A stretch of 64,000 nt of DNA. Origin: Dastarcus helophoroides. Lineage: Eukaryota > Arthropoda > Insecta > Coleoptera > Bothrideridae. The stretch is taken from positions 32,580,431-32,644,430 of the forward strand of contig CM053326.1 of assembly GCA_028583605.1 (NCBI GenBank), written 5' to 3'. Of this stretch, positions 48,084-59,758 are shown piece after piece. The position numbers were made by a program, and so were the translations under genes. The notes below the pieces were generated by a model, which saw only the letters and a list, made by a program, of their open reading frames with translations, made no database searches and had not been told where the DNA came from. Every line of letters starts with the position of its first letter. Position 1 is the stretch's first letter.

Positions 48084-48744
48084 TATTTAATCCATACCAA
48101 CGAATATTATGTTAAGAATTTGTTTTAATTTTCATTCTTATGTTATAGTTTTAAAATATATTGTTGATATTTTATCTAAATAAATTAGTCTATCTTATAC
48201 AACCCTTCTTTCTTCATGGAGTTTTTGTTTGCAATGTGCAAATAGTATATGAATTGTATTATATTATGGATTCCATGGCAACATCCGTTTATATTAGGGG
48301 CCTCCACATGACTTATGTTTAGTACACACTCACAATAAAATCGCGGAACTTGTGTCTATAGATAAAGTTCTGCGATTGTCTATAGACAAATGGGGAATAA
48401 ATCGTTTGTTCTACATCTCCCTGTGAACAAGCAGCTATTCCACAGTTCGCTGTCTCACTTATTAACTAATTTAGCTCAATTGGGCAGGTATGAATGCCTG
48501 ACAAAGTCCTTAAATCATTTTGAAATTTATTCGGGATTGTTTAGGGGCAAAATCCTCGATTTGTCTAAAGTCAGTCACGCGATTTTGTCTACTACACTTT
48601 AGTTTTAAGCATTTCACGTTAAACTAAAATCAATTAAATGTTCTGCGATTAACCATAGTGATGACAGACAAAACCAAAACATCTAGTTACCTCTGGTAAC
48701 ACATTCTAGGAGAAAGGTTGCTACAACATTTAGGCTGATCATAA
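48084..48744. other. DCAF8 3' UTR and convergent intergenic region
   Basis: AATAAA near 48179 marks the likely DCAF8 3' end. Beyond it a small dyad with repeated TGTCTATAGA (48354-48390) is visible; no gene. Confidence 0.55.
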
Positions 48745-48895
48745 TTTGGACGAAATCCTAGTTAAGTTTCCAAATCACTAATTCAGATTCAAGCACTGAA
48801 GTGTTCATTTGTATGAACTGTTAAAAATTGGTATGTACGCCGTCAGCCACTGAAATTCTGATTTGGAAACCTAATCTAAATTCTGCACACCTGCC
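48745..48895. repeat. Foldback repeat between DCAF8 and TMEM147
   Basis: CTAGTTAAGTTTCCAAATCA near 48758 recurs inverted as TGATTTGGAAACCTAATCT near 48855. Arms of about 35 bp enclose about 70 bp. A smaller inverted pair AATCGCGGAACTT/AAGTTCTGCGATT is at 48340-48377. Confidence 0.5.
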
Positions 48896-48961
48896 TATAG
48901 TGATTAAAAAAAGGATAAGAAAATACTTTCATTATTTTATTAACTTTACAATAATAATACA

Positions 48962-49744
48962 TTAAAATATACCAATAACCTGAGCTAAACCAGCATAAAC
49001 TACAAGAGTTATAGCTCCTATAGTAACAGTTGTAAATAGTTTAATTAGGAGGCCAACCCAAGGACCAATCACTAGGTACTTTAAAATGGAGTCAACTAAA
49101 AATAACTTATAGCTAGATACTAGCAAAAGACTAGTAACGAAAGGTTTTAAAGATGACTTTAAGTCATGCCTTGACCACAACCACACCAACGTAGCTGTAG
49201 CAATATGCTGCAACAGTAAAATATTAGATTCAAGACACTTCTGAATGTACTTCCAATCAAACTCAGCCCCCCTTGCCCCGACCCACAGGAGCAGTGCTCG
49301 TGACAGGATTACTTCTGCCGTGGCCCAACCAATTCCTGCAGTTAGAACTTTACTGTGACCTTTTCCTGGAATTCCCTGTAGAACGATATACAGTCCAACT
49401 AAATCCGCTAAGTCAACAGTTGCTTTTAAGAATTCCTATAAAATATAGCTCTTACTGTCAGTATGTACTTTGACGCTCATACAAACCCCTAAAATATCAT
49501 TTCCAAGGTCGGAAACATTGTCAGGGAAAAATGTGGCTAAGAATAACATTTTGGCTAGTTGAGTGAACATATATATTCCGCCTGCTTGCATACATTTCCA
49601 GAATGCGCCATATTCAGACCTGCAATTAAACGTAAAGAATGTATTTTACAAAATTAAAGCGGCTTACAATCCGGCGTATTTGTAGGTTAAATAGTAAGGG
49701 ACATATATGAGCGCGACGCAATTTCCGAAGTGGTATAGTGTCAT
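48962..49744 (-). CDS. TMEM147: Transmembrane protein 147 (ER membrane; back-of-Sec61 complex)
   Basis: Multi-pass ER membrane protein; the mammalian family member works with nicalin and NOMO at the Sec61 translocon. Three coding exons run 49744-49668, 49619-49469 and 49435-48962 on the minus strand, with GTAAGC and GTACAT donors, compatible phases and 233 residues (human 224). The start [20 protein letters not shown] is the conserved N-terminus. It is followed by [20 protein letters not shown], an [11 protein letters not shown] helix, [40 protein letters not shown] and [18 protein letters not shown]-terminal hydrophobic segments include [20 protein letters not shown] and [19 protein letters not shown] lies about 21 nt past the stop (48941-48936). 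It is convergent with DCAF8 across 0.9 kb. Identification is near certain. Confidence 0.95.
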
Positions 49745-50300
49745 TTTGTCTGGAATATAACCGAATTAAAATTGTTCGAGGTTTTTCATTCAATTTTAGT
49801 CTTTTTCTTTGAAATTTTGAATGTTTTAATATAACCTAAAACATTAACTGTCAGTTGTCATATTGGGTTTGACGTCACTCTGTGATTCTATGGTTCAAGA
49901 AAAATCCAAAGCGGCTTTAAAGGCCAGGTTGTCTCAATAAATTTAAATATGATTCGTTCACAATAATCGAGCCAATAAAGGTTATTATGACGTAGGAATA
50001 TATGTTTTATCAGTTTTCGTTTACGTCTTGTAGCGATTTAAATTAAAAGTTCATTCTATTGTGTTGTGGAGCAGCGATTGAAGAAAACTGACAACAAATT
50101 AGGTTTCTTTGCAACATTTGGTACTATTCGTAAAATTTGCAAATATTTAATGAATATTAAATTTTTGTAGCAGTTGGTTATTTTGTATGATAAATAATTA
50201 TATAAATACTTAATTTTTGGTATTCTAAATGACAGTGTAAATAATGACGAAACGAGGCGCTATGCTGCCTCGCTTTATTTCCATAGATCTGCTGTTACTA
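49745..50300 (-). promoter_or_regulatory. TMEM147 upstream region with a perfect CRE
   Basis: A palindromic cAMP-response element TGACGTCA sits at 49870-49877, about 126 bp upstream of the start codon, and a related TGACGTAG lies near 49990. The block is the non-repetitive stretch between the gene and an AT-rich repeat block at 50300. Promoter role is inferred from position. Confidence 0.4.
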
Positions 50301-51575
50301 CTCTTTGAATTGAAGTTTAACTTACCAGAGTTTCAAAATTTCAAAAATAAATGCGTGTAAGAAGTTGGAGATTTTAAATTTACATTTTATATTTCGCCTT
50401 TTTCCAAATCCCCAAATTTTCACCTTTAAGTTAAAGTTGGAATTTCAAACTTTTAAATATTTATTTTTGTTAAATTTTCGACTTTAATCCCTAAATTTGG
50501 ACCATAATTTCGAAAGTCCCGACTTCAACCTGGATGTTTAAAAAAGAGGAGATGTACATATATTTTAAGTTGAAGCTTGAAATTTTGAAATTATTCTAAA
50601 TATTTCCTATTTTTTTTCTTTTAGAAATGCTTTTTTTCTGATAATATTAAATTTAAAAGTAAATTTTTGACTTCATTACCCAAATTTTGGTAGTAGTATC
50701 AAAATATCGAGATCAAAGATAAAATTACAATGTTCATCTTGAAATTAGGAAATTTCAACCGAAAGATTAATTTTGAATTTTTGACTTGTAATTACGAAAT
50801 TTCCATTTTATTTGCTTTTTCGAAATATTAAGTTTCTAAAGCTTGAAACTTCTCCCTTTTTCATAAAATATCGATTGAATAAAGTTTTATAGATTTGTTT
50901 GCAATAATTTTCAGATGTAAGTAAATTTTAAATCTAAAAGTTTAAATTTTCGATCGATTTATCCTCAAAATTCCATTGTTTTAAATTTAAACTTGAAATT
51001 TAGTTAGTGTTTATTTATGTATTTATTAATTTTAAATGTTGACTTTATTCCCAAAATTTCGATTTCTAGAAATTTAAGAACTTATAAATATTCAAACAAA
51101 TTATTTCGAAATCAGGAATTTTGACATAGTTTTTTTTTAAACCTCTTTATTTATTATCAATTCTTTTTACTAATGCCACACTTCAATATTTTAAAGAAAA
51201 ACTTAAATAAATATTCGAATTTAAAATTGCATTTTCTTGTTTATTTTAGAAAGTGTGTTTTTTTTTTAATTTAAATTTTTATGGTAAAATTTATTCTTTT
51301 GCCAGCAATTTTTAAATTTTTACTCAAAATTTTGATTTTTCCCTTAACCCCGGAGTTCCGTTTTTGCATTTGAAACAAACGCGAAAACGCACAGATAGAC
51401 ATTAATTGGTTGAAACTTGATTGTTTAAATACATTTAACGAATTTGCGTGTTTTTTTTTTACTTCAGGGATTAAAGTTGAAAACTAGAGAATTTTTAAGT
51501 GTCAACATTTTATGTCTTGCCGTTTAAAAAAAATTAAAAATGTTGTTTTTTTTTTGTTGAGGCTAGAATAACTTT
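50300..51575. repeat. Degenerate AT repeat block
   Basis: TTTCGACTTTAATCCC and AATTTCGAAAGTCCCGAC near 50475-50520 recall the 20-bp unit; the remainder is diverged. No gene. Confidence 0.6.
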
Positions 51576-54500
51576 ACTCTTCACAGTTTGGGTACAGACA
51601 GCACCTTTAATTTTCCACTACAAAATGGCGTTGTGACGTTTCCTATAATATTGGCGATTCAAATTAAAAGTTCGCGCCAACTATCAGCTGATCGCAAGTA
51701 GGTCGCTTGCTTATAACCTATCTTTAAGGCCATAATATGTATGTAAAAGTTAGACATTTCCTACGAATATTTTCTTATTTTGCCAAGCAGTTTTCATAAT
51801 TTTCAAATAATTATATGTATATTAAGAGGACAATAACTAAGGTAATTAAAACAAGCCGACTGTTTATACAAATTATAATGGATTCGGGGAAAAAGCTTTT
51901 ATGTTTTGGAATAGGGGCGAGATAGATTGCAGTGCATAAGCATCTTAATCTTGTTTTTACAGCTCAACTCCTGTATGGAATAATTGTTAAAAGGTAAATT
52001 TATCATGGTAGCCTCAATCCTCGGGAATATTATTTTAATTTACTAGAACAGTTTAACATTCTAAAAGTTGTAAGTGACGAATAGGTTAGAAGATAATGTA
52101 AAATTTCTTGAAGTCGTAAGTTATTTGAAAAGAACTAAATAATTTCTTAGAAGGCGTAGTAATACTTAACACTGGTTAATTTTGTTGTTCAGTTAAAGAT
52201 TGAAAATATTTTTAGGGGAAAGGCTTCTGAATGGAAGTCACGTTTATTATTGGTGTGTAAAAGAAGAAAATGGAGAAAATTTAAAATAAAGTAATAAGGT
52301 TTGAATTGCACATTACATCGAATAAAATTCCTTCACGATAGCATCCACCTATTCCTAACTACTGAATTAAATTACTACTTTCAAAAATTGTTTATCTGAT
52401 GCTTTAGCCCCCCATATCTTACTGATAAAAGTGATAATCATCACCAATAAACTGTATTAACAATAAATGCCACAATAAATATTAAAAAGTCTACAATATT
52501 TTGACAAGTGACTGATATGACTGGACCAGGGTTCGTTTTTTAGCACCGTAATCAGCCAAGAAGGATTCATTTCAGTGATGAATTTTAAAATTTGGTTACC
52601 CTTACCCTTTTGATTCTGCAGCATAGACATGTTGCTGCTTAAACTAGAATTTAAGTACATTCTGGAATACTTCTAATGTGTGGAAATTATTTAAAACATT
52701 AGCCACATAGTTATGGTATCGTAAATGTCCTTCTTGAGGAGAAATGGAATAGCTGGCTGTAAAACTATGATTAAAATTGATAACATTTAGTAAAATTAAT
52801 CATTAACTGCCTCAACAATAGAAATGTTACGGAAGAGAAATAATAGGACTGTATATGAAATATCATATTTTTTAGTTTCATAAACAAAGAATGTTAGCAA
52901 GAGCCTTCTAAATATTTTCTCTTGTATATTTTTGTGTAATGCAGCCATAAACAATGCCAAAAATGTTTGATTTGCTTTTTATTTGATTTTAAGTAAATTC
53001 CATATTCTACAATAATCAATAACTAAATTTAAAAAGTCTATAAATATAGGTAGGTATAAACAAATGTCTCTAACTACTTTAGGTACTTAGGTACAAACTA
53101 ATCAAACCATTAACTTCTGATTCTAACATCAACTAACCGAAAATTGAACGCTTGTTATGGCTACATTCACAAAGCAAACGGTATATCAAAATGTAAACAA
53201 ACCTGTGACCACAAAACATATATATTAAGAAGACAAGGTACATAGAATTATACCACAACACGTTGACAGGAACGGGTAGTATGTATATGTATGTAAATAT
53301 ATGCACATACGTCAATCTTCTTCTTCCTTTATTTGATGAAGGACTTTCTCAATTTATATTTGCCCAGACATTCACTATTATTAATAGATTGTCGAAATAA
53401 AATTCGATTTCTGAATTATTCATTTATTTTCCAAACCAAGCAATATTACATTTTAAATGATAATATGTGGTTAAACTTTACAATAAATTTACATAATAAC
53501 AAAATATTTGAAAACAATGTTGTCATAAATAATAAGAAAATAAAAAATCACCAAAAGCGTACATTGTTACATAAATTTTTCATTGCAGAAAGATCAGCCC
53601 TTGTATTTTTTATTTTAAATCTGTTTTGAAACTTTAGAAGTAACATTGCGATGAATTTGGTACATTTTTGATTCTTCTAGAGTCAAATTCTTTGTTTGTG
53701 CCTTTTTGTAAGTAATTATGATCTAATACTATATTCCTCGCAACGTTGCTTCCATTTAGACTAATAACAGCTTCATTTTAGATAGGTCCAAAACTCGAAG
53801 TTGAAAGTACATTTTGATTTGCCTGTTTAGGTGTACGAGAGGCTTTAAAATTTTCTGACAACTATTTAAATAATCTGATTCATCAAAATGGTCATCACAG
53901 CTACTATAATTTTCACAAGAAAAGTCGGAAAAACCAGAAGACCCGAAACAGTACCTTGACCGTGAAAAGTTTTATTTTTATAATCATCACTAATGATATA
54001 AGTATAACATGCATTCTTATCGAAAGGGTATTTGCATGAATAATTTATCTTACCGATAGTAGATGAAACTGTTATTAAGTTGGATAAAATTGAAAATAAC
54101 CAAGTGATCTATAAAATCAGATTTCCAATTGGCAAATGTAAACTTGACGCTATAAGAAAAAGCAATCACCCATCGATGTATGCTACACAAACCTATTGCC
54201 ACCTAAAACAAAATAAAAAATTGGAGAAGTTGTGATTACGGTAAAGTAAACGTACCTGTAACATATCTTCGTTAGAGTCGAACTTCCTACCCATAAAATG
54301 GACTCGTTTTAAACATAAAAAGCTAATAAGTCTAAAAAATAACATAACCCATCAAAGTATAATAAAGCATAGTTGGTGGCTGCTTTATTAATTCACCATA
54401 AAAGTAACAGAAGGTAATATAAATAACCACTTACGACAATATGCAACAGCATAAAACCGCGATAAGTAAAAAAAAAATAAAACCGCGTAAACGAAACCCT

Positions 54501-54856
54501 AAAATAACAGAAATTAATGAAGTTGACATTTTTGACATTATTTGCATTATCATTTATCACAGACATGCCCATCACTTTGTAATTATCTGCTTCAATAAGC
54601 GCATCAAAAATATCTTTTGTCTAACTTGATTATGAATACAAATTGTATAATACTCTTTCTTTTTAATTGCTTTGCAGCGTCACCAACGGGGCGGAGGTGA
54701 ACTACTAGTTGAAGTTGACGTGTTGCCAAGGTCATGTATTAAATTTCACCCCCATGCCTGTGACCTACAAGCAGTAGTTGTAATTGTCGCCACCAGAGGG
54801 AGTGATCCTTAGCCGGAAATGCCAATACCGTATCATTAATTAACAAATATGCGCCA
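51576..54856. other. Low-repeat intergenic DNA, possible promoter at its left edge
   Basis: CAAAATGGCGTTGTGACG near 51622 and a GC-richer patch to 51730 look promoter-like. A 67-codon minus frame at 52660-52457 has no domain. Near the right edge CCAAGGTCA (nuclear-receptor half-site) lies near 54726 and CCACCAGAGGGAG (CTCF-like) at 54790-54802. No coding gene recognised in 3.2 kb. Confidence 0.35.
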
Positions 54857-55521
54857 ACCAGAGACTAAATAGACTGAACCTAACACGGTAAGCAGTGAAG
54901 CCAGTTGAAAGCCTGGCGAAAGCCTAGCTCCATCTAGCTCCATCTAGCTCCATCTAGCTCGCAATGCCCTCTTATTATTTGACAGACCTTTGCGAAGATA
55001 ACATCGGGTTTTTTTTTAAGAAAATGGGCTGTAAATATGGGAAAGTGTATTGTGGATCATTGTTGAAACCTCAGTGAACACATTAGTGAAAGAAAATCAA
55101 GAGTTTCATTCTTTGGGTAGGTAAAAATAAAATATATAAATATTCAATTATCGGCGTGCGCGCGTCGCCATTTCACTGCAATCATGACGTGTTTACAGCA
55201 CCGGCTTAACAATATTGTACACAGGCGTCGCGTATTGAAAGAAAATTATTTTACTATTAAACCAAGATGTCTTTGAAAATAGTTCTCCTGAACTTTTACC
55301 AAAAAGCACTTATAAAAATTATCCTATTCGTCCAAAAGCCCCTAATTCTAAAGTTTCATCTAAATCGTTAGAACCGTTACGCGGCAAGTTTCGTATTTAT
55401 AAATTTTACTTAATCCGACCATATCAAAGAGTAGTGGAATCCACCTCCCCACTACCCGGATTTTAGCTTCAACTGTACGCATGAGACAACATTGAAACGT
55501 TCAGTCTATTTAGTCTCTGGT
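54857..55521. mobile_element. Element bounded by a 23-bp perfect inverted repeat, 665 bp
   Basis: Positions 54857-54879 and 55499-55521 are exact reverse complements, beginning ACCAGAGACTAAATAGACTG. Inside are three tandem copies of a 10-bp AGCTCCATCT unit (54928-54960), a CpG-rich GGCGTGCGCGCGTCGCC patch near 55155, and a stop-free stretch reading DVFENSSPELLPKSTYKNYP near 55270. No clear target duplication is seen. The right end is 184 bp upstream of the RBM42 ATG, so the element overlaps the likely promoter. Confidence 0.6.
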
Positions 55522-55704
55522 CAACCTTTAAGTAACAACTTGGTTAGCTAGGCTTTTAATTATCTTTAGGTTGGTGAATTTTATATTCTGTGTTCTAGGT
55601 GTTGCGTCAATGTGACAGTTCCAGAATAAACCTAACCTACGAATTTGTTTGTATACGATATTACGTTTTAATCCTCTTGTGTACTGGTTTACAAGTTAGG
55701 AAAA

Positions 55705-56494
55705 ATGGACAAGACGACAAAGTTTCGACAAATGGAAGACGAAATGAGCCGGTAAGAAAAAATACACATCATACCTATTTTCTTTTATCCTCAAACCGTT
55801 TTTAGTTTCGAGGCTGAAATTTCGGGTCAGGTGGTAGGTGTTGCGGCTTATCCTACAGCTAGCTTTTCCCTACCAGGATTCGGCAATATACCACCGCCTC
55901 CAACTCCCCCGATACTCGTTCCCCACCAAGTTAAAGCAACCAAGAAACACGGCGGCCACGGAAGTTATGAATTATACTCACCCGCTGTAATTGCACAACC
56001 TGCGGTGGTATCCGCGAAACCTACGTTATATAACGCACCGAAACCTACCACGACAACAGCAAATACTCAATCATCTGTCGATTTTATAGCGTTACAGTCT
56101 GAAGTTGAGAAAAAACTGAAGAAGTTGAAGAATGAGAAGGTTAGTGCTGAACTTGCTATTTCCCAAGGGAAAGCTAGTAGCGCTCTGCAGTCGTTTGGGC
56201 CAGAGGATTACAAGAGGAGGGGGAGTAAAAATAGGAAACTGATGAGGGTCGCAGGGGGGCAAACTTGGGAAGATTCGTCTTTGGCTGATTGGAATGAGGA
56301 TGATTTTAGAATATTTTGTGGCGATTTGGGTAATGATGTTACCGATGAGTTGTTGACTAGGACATTTAACAAGTTTCCATCTTTCGTAAGGGCTAAGGTG
56401 ATTCGTGATAAAAGAACAAATAAAACGAAAGGCTACGGCTTTGTGAGTTTTAAAGATCCCTCGGACTTTACAAAGGCAATGAAGGAAATGAATG
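55705..56494 (+). CDS. RBM42: RNA-binding protein 42, 5' coding exons (partial gene)
   Basis: RRM protein of the nucleus and cytoplasm, linked in vertebrates to hnRNP K, stress granules and splicing. Exon 1 (55705-55751) encodes MDKTTKFRQMEDEMS and exon 2 (55806-56494) continues RFEAEISGQVVGVAAYP. The CGT split codon and GTAAGA/TTTTTAG borders agree. The order is short N-terminal helix, Pro-rich GFGNIPPPPTPPILVPHQ, a lysine-rich coiled-coil (LQSEVEKKLKKLKNEKV, about residues 112-129), a TWEDSSLADW motif before the RRM, then RNP2 RIFCGDLG (about 184-191) and RNP1 KGYGFVSF (about 224-231). The donor GTAAGT after MNG interrupts the RRM before its last strand. The closing exon is not found to 64000, so that intron is at least 7.5 kb. 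Family call firm, gene incomplete in the window. Confidence 0.93.
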
Positions 56495-56597
56495 GTAAGT
56501 GGAAACTTCATTTTTTTTTTGTAATTAGTTTAGTTTTCGTAATTTTCGAATTGATTTTTGTCTTTGTATTCTTTGTCTAGTGAAATAATTATAAATA

Positions 56598-56907
56598 CAG
56601 TATTTTCTTGTTATCCATGGCGGATACGTTCTTGTCAAAACCGCGGGTAACGAAGTTACCAAAATCATGATAAAAAAATCAAACTAGGTAATGCATGTAC
56701 ATATGTATTTGTTATACAAACAGAAAACGTACAAATATATAATACATAAAACGTTGGTTATATGAATGTATTTGAAATTTAAGTGCAGTAAGTTCTTTTG
56801 TTGAACTTTAAGTGCCGATTATGGCAAACGCATTTTATTTTTGGGAACTGCTGCCGTGGATAAACAAAACTGCAAATAAAAAAACCGCGAATAACGAGGG
56901 ATTTCTG
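56598..56907. mobile_element. Pogo/Tigger-like MITE, 310 bp
   Basis: The left end CAGTATTTTCTTGTTATCC and inverted right end CAGAAATCCCTCGTTATTC are each bordered by TA. The CGTTATCCGCGG-like motif is typical of pogo/Tigger termini. It lies 100 bp into the RBM42 intron. Confidence 0.65.
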
Positions 56908-58888
56908 TAATGTCATTAGGTCAAGCTCATGACCTATATTATTTTAATTTTGAGAGAAAAGGTCCAACATTTTTAGAAAAGCCTATAATGCACTCAAAGG
57001 AGAAACTTTGAAAGAAAAATTTAATGTAATAATAAAAAATTTCTCGGTAGTTCTACTTTATTCTCTAAATTTTGAGTTTTCTAGAAATTTTGAATTTGTT
57101 AAGAAATTAGATATTTGAGACTTTATCAGAATCCCTGGTACATGAAAATTGTCAATGTTTGAAGCAAATTTTACAGTTTTTGTCTAGAATTTTCTCCTGC
57201 TTTGAATTTCATTTTTATGAATTTTCAGTTTATCTTGAAATTTGCGCCCGTTTTTACTCAAAGCAACATTTTGAAATTCGAAAGGCACGGTTATGAAAAA
57301 AATTGTGTAAAATTTGAAACTTTAAGGTAAAGTTTCAATTTTAGATTTAAAAACTGAAATTTTCACTGAATACTCTGGATTTTAAGAATTTCTTTTATAT
57401 AAATTTAGCTTTTTTATTTTTCAAATGTCTCTTCTCAAGATTTTGAGTTCAGATCTACAACTTTTAATTTTAGTCTCTAAAATTTCGATTGAAACTTGAA
57501 ATTCAGACTTTTTTGTAAATGATGACTTTGTTTCTCGCAAATTTTGACCTTAATGCCAAAGTTTCGATCTTATTCTTGATATTTGGAACTTGGATTCAGT
57601 ATTTTAAATTTTTTCTTAAAATTAAAAACTCAATTTGTTTGCATAACTTTAATGTCTTTTTTGTTTAAATTTCTACAAATATTCATGTTCGAGTTTTTTC
57701 TTGAAATTTCTGCAGTTTAATCTTAAGTTATACTTCTTTACAAAAAATTTAACTCTAAAATCGTAATTTCGAGTACTCTCAAATTCGTTTGATAATTTTC
57801 AGTTTTTTTTTTTAAATTTAGAATCTGGGTTAAAAGTGAAAGTTTAGAAATAAATTCATGATTTTTCGGTAAAAAAATTTTCGAAATATTGAAATTGAAA
57901 AATAACGAACACGAACTGTATAAAAAATCAAAAAATGAAAAGTAAAAATTACAAAAAAATCTCAACATATCAGAAAAACCGTAAAGCCGAGATTAATTTA
58001 AAAAAAAAAGATGGACAATTTGGGACTAGAGCCTAGATTTTCAGAAAATGGTCAACATTTCTTGACAAAATCAGAATTCAAGTTTAAAGTGAATAATTTG
58101 CAAAAAATAAAAAATTTAAGGTGCGAACTCGGAATCTGTAGAAAATAAGTCTTAGTCAGTTTAGAAAAAAATAAATACATAAAAGCTCATAATACATTAC
58201 TAACAATTTTTCGAATGTTTGAGATTAATATCGAAATAAAAAAACAATGTGCAAAACATTTTGAGATAATTTGGAAATTTGAAAAAACACGTAGAATTGG
58301 CAAAAAAACGAAATTAATTTTTTTTTTAAATGTTGATTATCGACAATTTAGAATTTAAGTTCAAATTTTGAAAGATCAGAATTTCTAAAAATATCAAAAT
58401 TTCAAACTTAAGTTGTAATTTTAGGAAAAGATGAAAATTGTAAATGAAAACTCAAAATATCAAGGAAAAGGTCGAACTTTGGAAAAAATAATAAATAAAA
58501 TAAGAAAAACATATTTAAATGTAGATACTAAAATCGAAATTGAAAAGAAAAATAAACTCAAAGAAACTAAAAGAGAAAAAGCCGAAAGTTTAAAGAAAAC
58601 TTGACAATACCGAGTTTAATTACAACATCTCGTACCAAATCGAAGTTCGAAAAGTGTTTTTAGTGTTATTTTATGACATAAGAAAATACACTTTCTGCAA
58701 GTCAGAATACTTTATTGGTTACAAATTGACAATATCTTATATCATATTATTTATTCTTGTACTAATAAATTAAAAATTCTGGATTTTTCAAAAAAAATTA
58801 CATAACCTTTTTATGGCGTACTTTTTTTTTGAAAACAGAAGACTGAAGGATTCCTTCGAATACTTCCTAAGTATGTTTTAATTATTAT
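56908..58888 (+). repeat. RBM42 intron, degenerate AT repeat
   Basis: T-rich then A-rich words of the CGAAATTTTG type, with strand bias switching near 57800. No exon or domain recognised. Confidence 0.65.
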
Positions 58889-59026
58889 CAGGAGCAGATT
58901 AAGCATACTGGGGCCCGACAAAAATGTAAGAAAACCTTGTGGTGTCCAAAATATTTTTGATAACTAAAAAAGGAAAAAGCTTTCCTCTTTGATGTGCACT
59001 TGTTGCACTCCATTAAATCCGCCCCT
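58889..59026. mobile_element. Small hAT-like MITE remnant, 138 bp
   Basis: The ends are CAGGAGCAGATTAA and inverted CAGGGGCGGATTTAA. Flanking octamers ATTATTAT and ATTAGTTT match at 6 of 8, so the duplication is weak or decayed. It lies just 3' of the nested peptide gene. Confidence 0.45.
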
Positions 59027-59193
59027 GATTAGTTTACGATTTCATTTGATTAAAAAAAATCACAGACAATAACAAATAAACTTATTTTTATAGATATTTA
59101 TTGATGCCAAACTTGGCTTCTCGCTTCTATCTTCTGCTATTACAAAAGAACATATTTACAATCTCATAATAAATAATATTTGATGCATTACAA

Positions 59194-59571
59194 TTATTTT
59201 TTGCCAAGAGGCCCCCAACTATACGAAACGAAGAGCTGCGGTATTACCGAATGGGACAATCTAATGTTTTTCTGTTTATTTGGCTTTCTTGGTGACTGCG
59301 TTGCGTGGTGTTCAGCATCATTTTGAGATTCTTTCATCGATGCCAGAGTGGGCTTCATGTAAAGTACACTGAAAGGCATTCCTCCGGCTGCCCATCCACG
59401 GGACACGAACATGCCTTTTTTGCTTTGACGGCTTTTTCCTTCAATGATTTTTGAGCGATCTACTTGGTAAAATTCAGAACAGTTGACGGTATTGCACTTT
59501 CTTGGAGCTGCCAAGCTTTCAACGATGATAAGAAGGAGGATTATTGCTGTTGGAGTTTTGTTTAAATACAT
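59194..59571 (-). CDS. Small secreted peptide precursor, possible neuropeptide (unassigned)
   Basis: A 125-codon frame beginning MYLNKTPTAIILLLIIVESL, a textbook signal peptide with likely cleavage after ..SLAA. The mature part opens PRKCNTVNCSEFYQ, with the only two cysteines. A KK site (RQSKKGMFVSRG) follows, then a conserved-looking core GMFVSRGWAAGGMPFSVLYM, a polar Lys/Asn-rich spacer, and C-terminal IPQLFVSYSWGPLGKK. Its GKK end is a classical amidation/cleavage signal. The two blocks MFVSRGW and LFVSYSW resemble each other. An acceptor (TTTCTTATTTCCAG) lies nine bases before the ATG, so a 5' UTR exon exists upstream. AATAAA appears on the minus strand near 59097. The gene is nested antisense in the RBM42 intron. 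I do not recognise the family; a short venom- or cuticle-type secreted protein is the alternative. Confidence 0.7.
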   Translation of the reverse strand: MYLNKTPTAIILLLIIVESLAAPRKCNTVNCSEFYQVDRSKIIEGKSRQSKKGMFVSRGWAAGGMPFSVLYMKPTLASMKESQNDAEHHATQSPRKPNKQKNIRLSHSVIPQLFVSYSWGPLGKK

Positions 59572-59648
59572 ATCGTCAATCTGGAAATAAGAAAATAAGT
59601 GAGATAGTTTCTAATAATTGAAAAAATATATATATTAAAAATATCGGA

Positions 59649-59758
59649 CAGTGTCGTAGTTAAGAGTACGGCGCCCCTAAAAAAGTTTTATGTAGAAATG
59701 AAAACAACACAGGACCTTGAAATGCTCTCCCTAAAGTCAACCCCTAGCTACGACTCTG
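59649..59758. mobile_element. Small TIR element remnant, about 110 bp
   Basis: The ends CAGTGTCGTAGTTA and inverted CAGAGTCGTAGCTA are recognisable, but the flanks show no convincing 8-bp duplication. It lies upstream of the peptide gene on its strand. Confidence 0.35.

Noticed and set aside
52457..52660. 67-codon minus frame (MYLNSSLSSNMSMLQNQKGK...)
   Set aside because: Looks more protein-like than most, but has no recognisable domain, partner exon or convincing splice site.
59649..59758. 8-bp target duplication for the small TIR element
   Set aside because: Flanks ATATCGGA and the bases after 59758 do not match; only the TIRs are supported.
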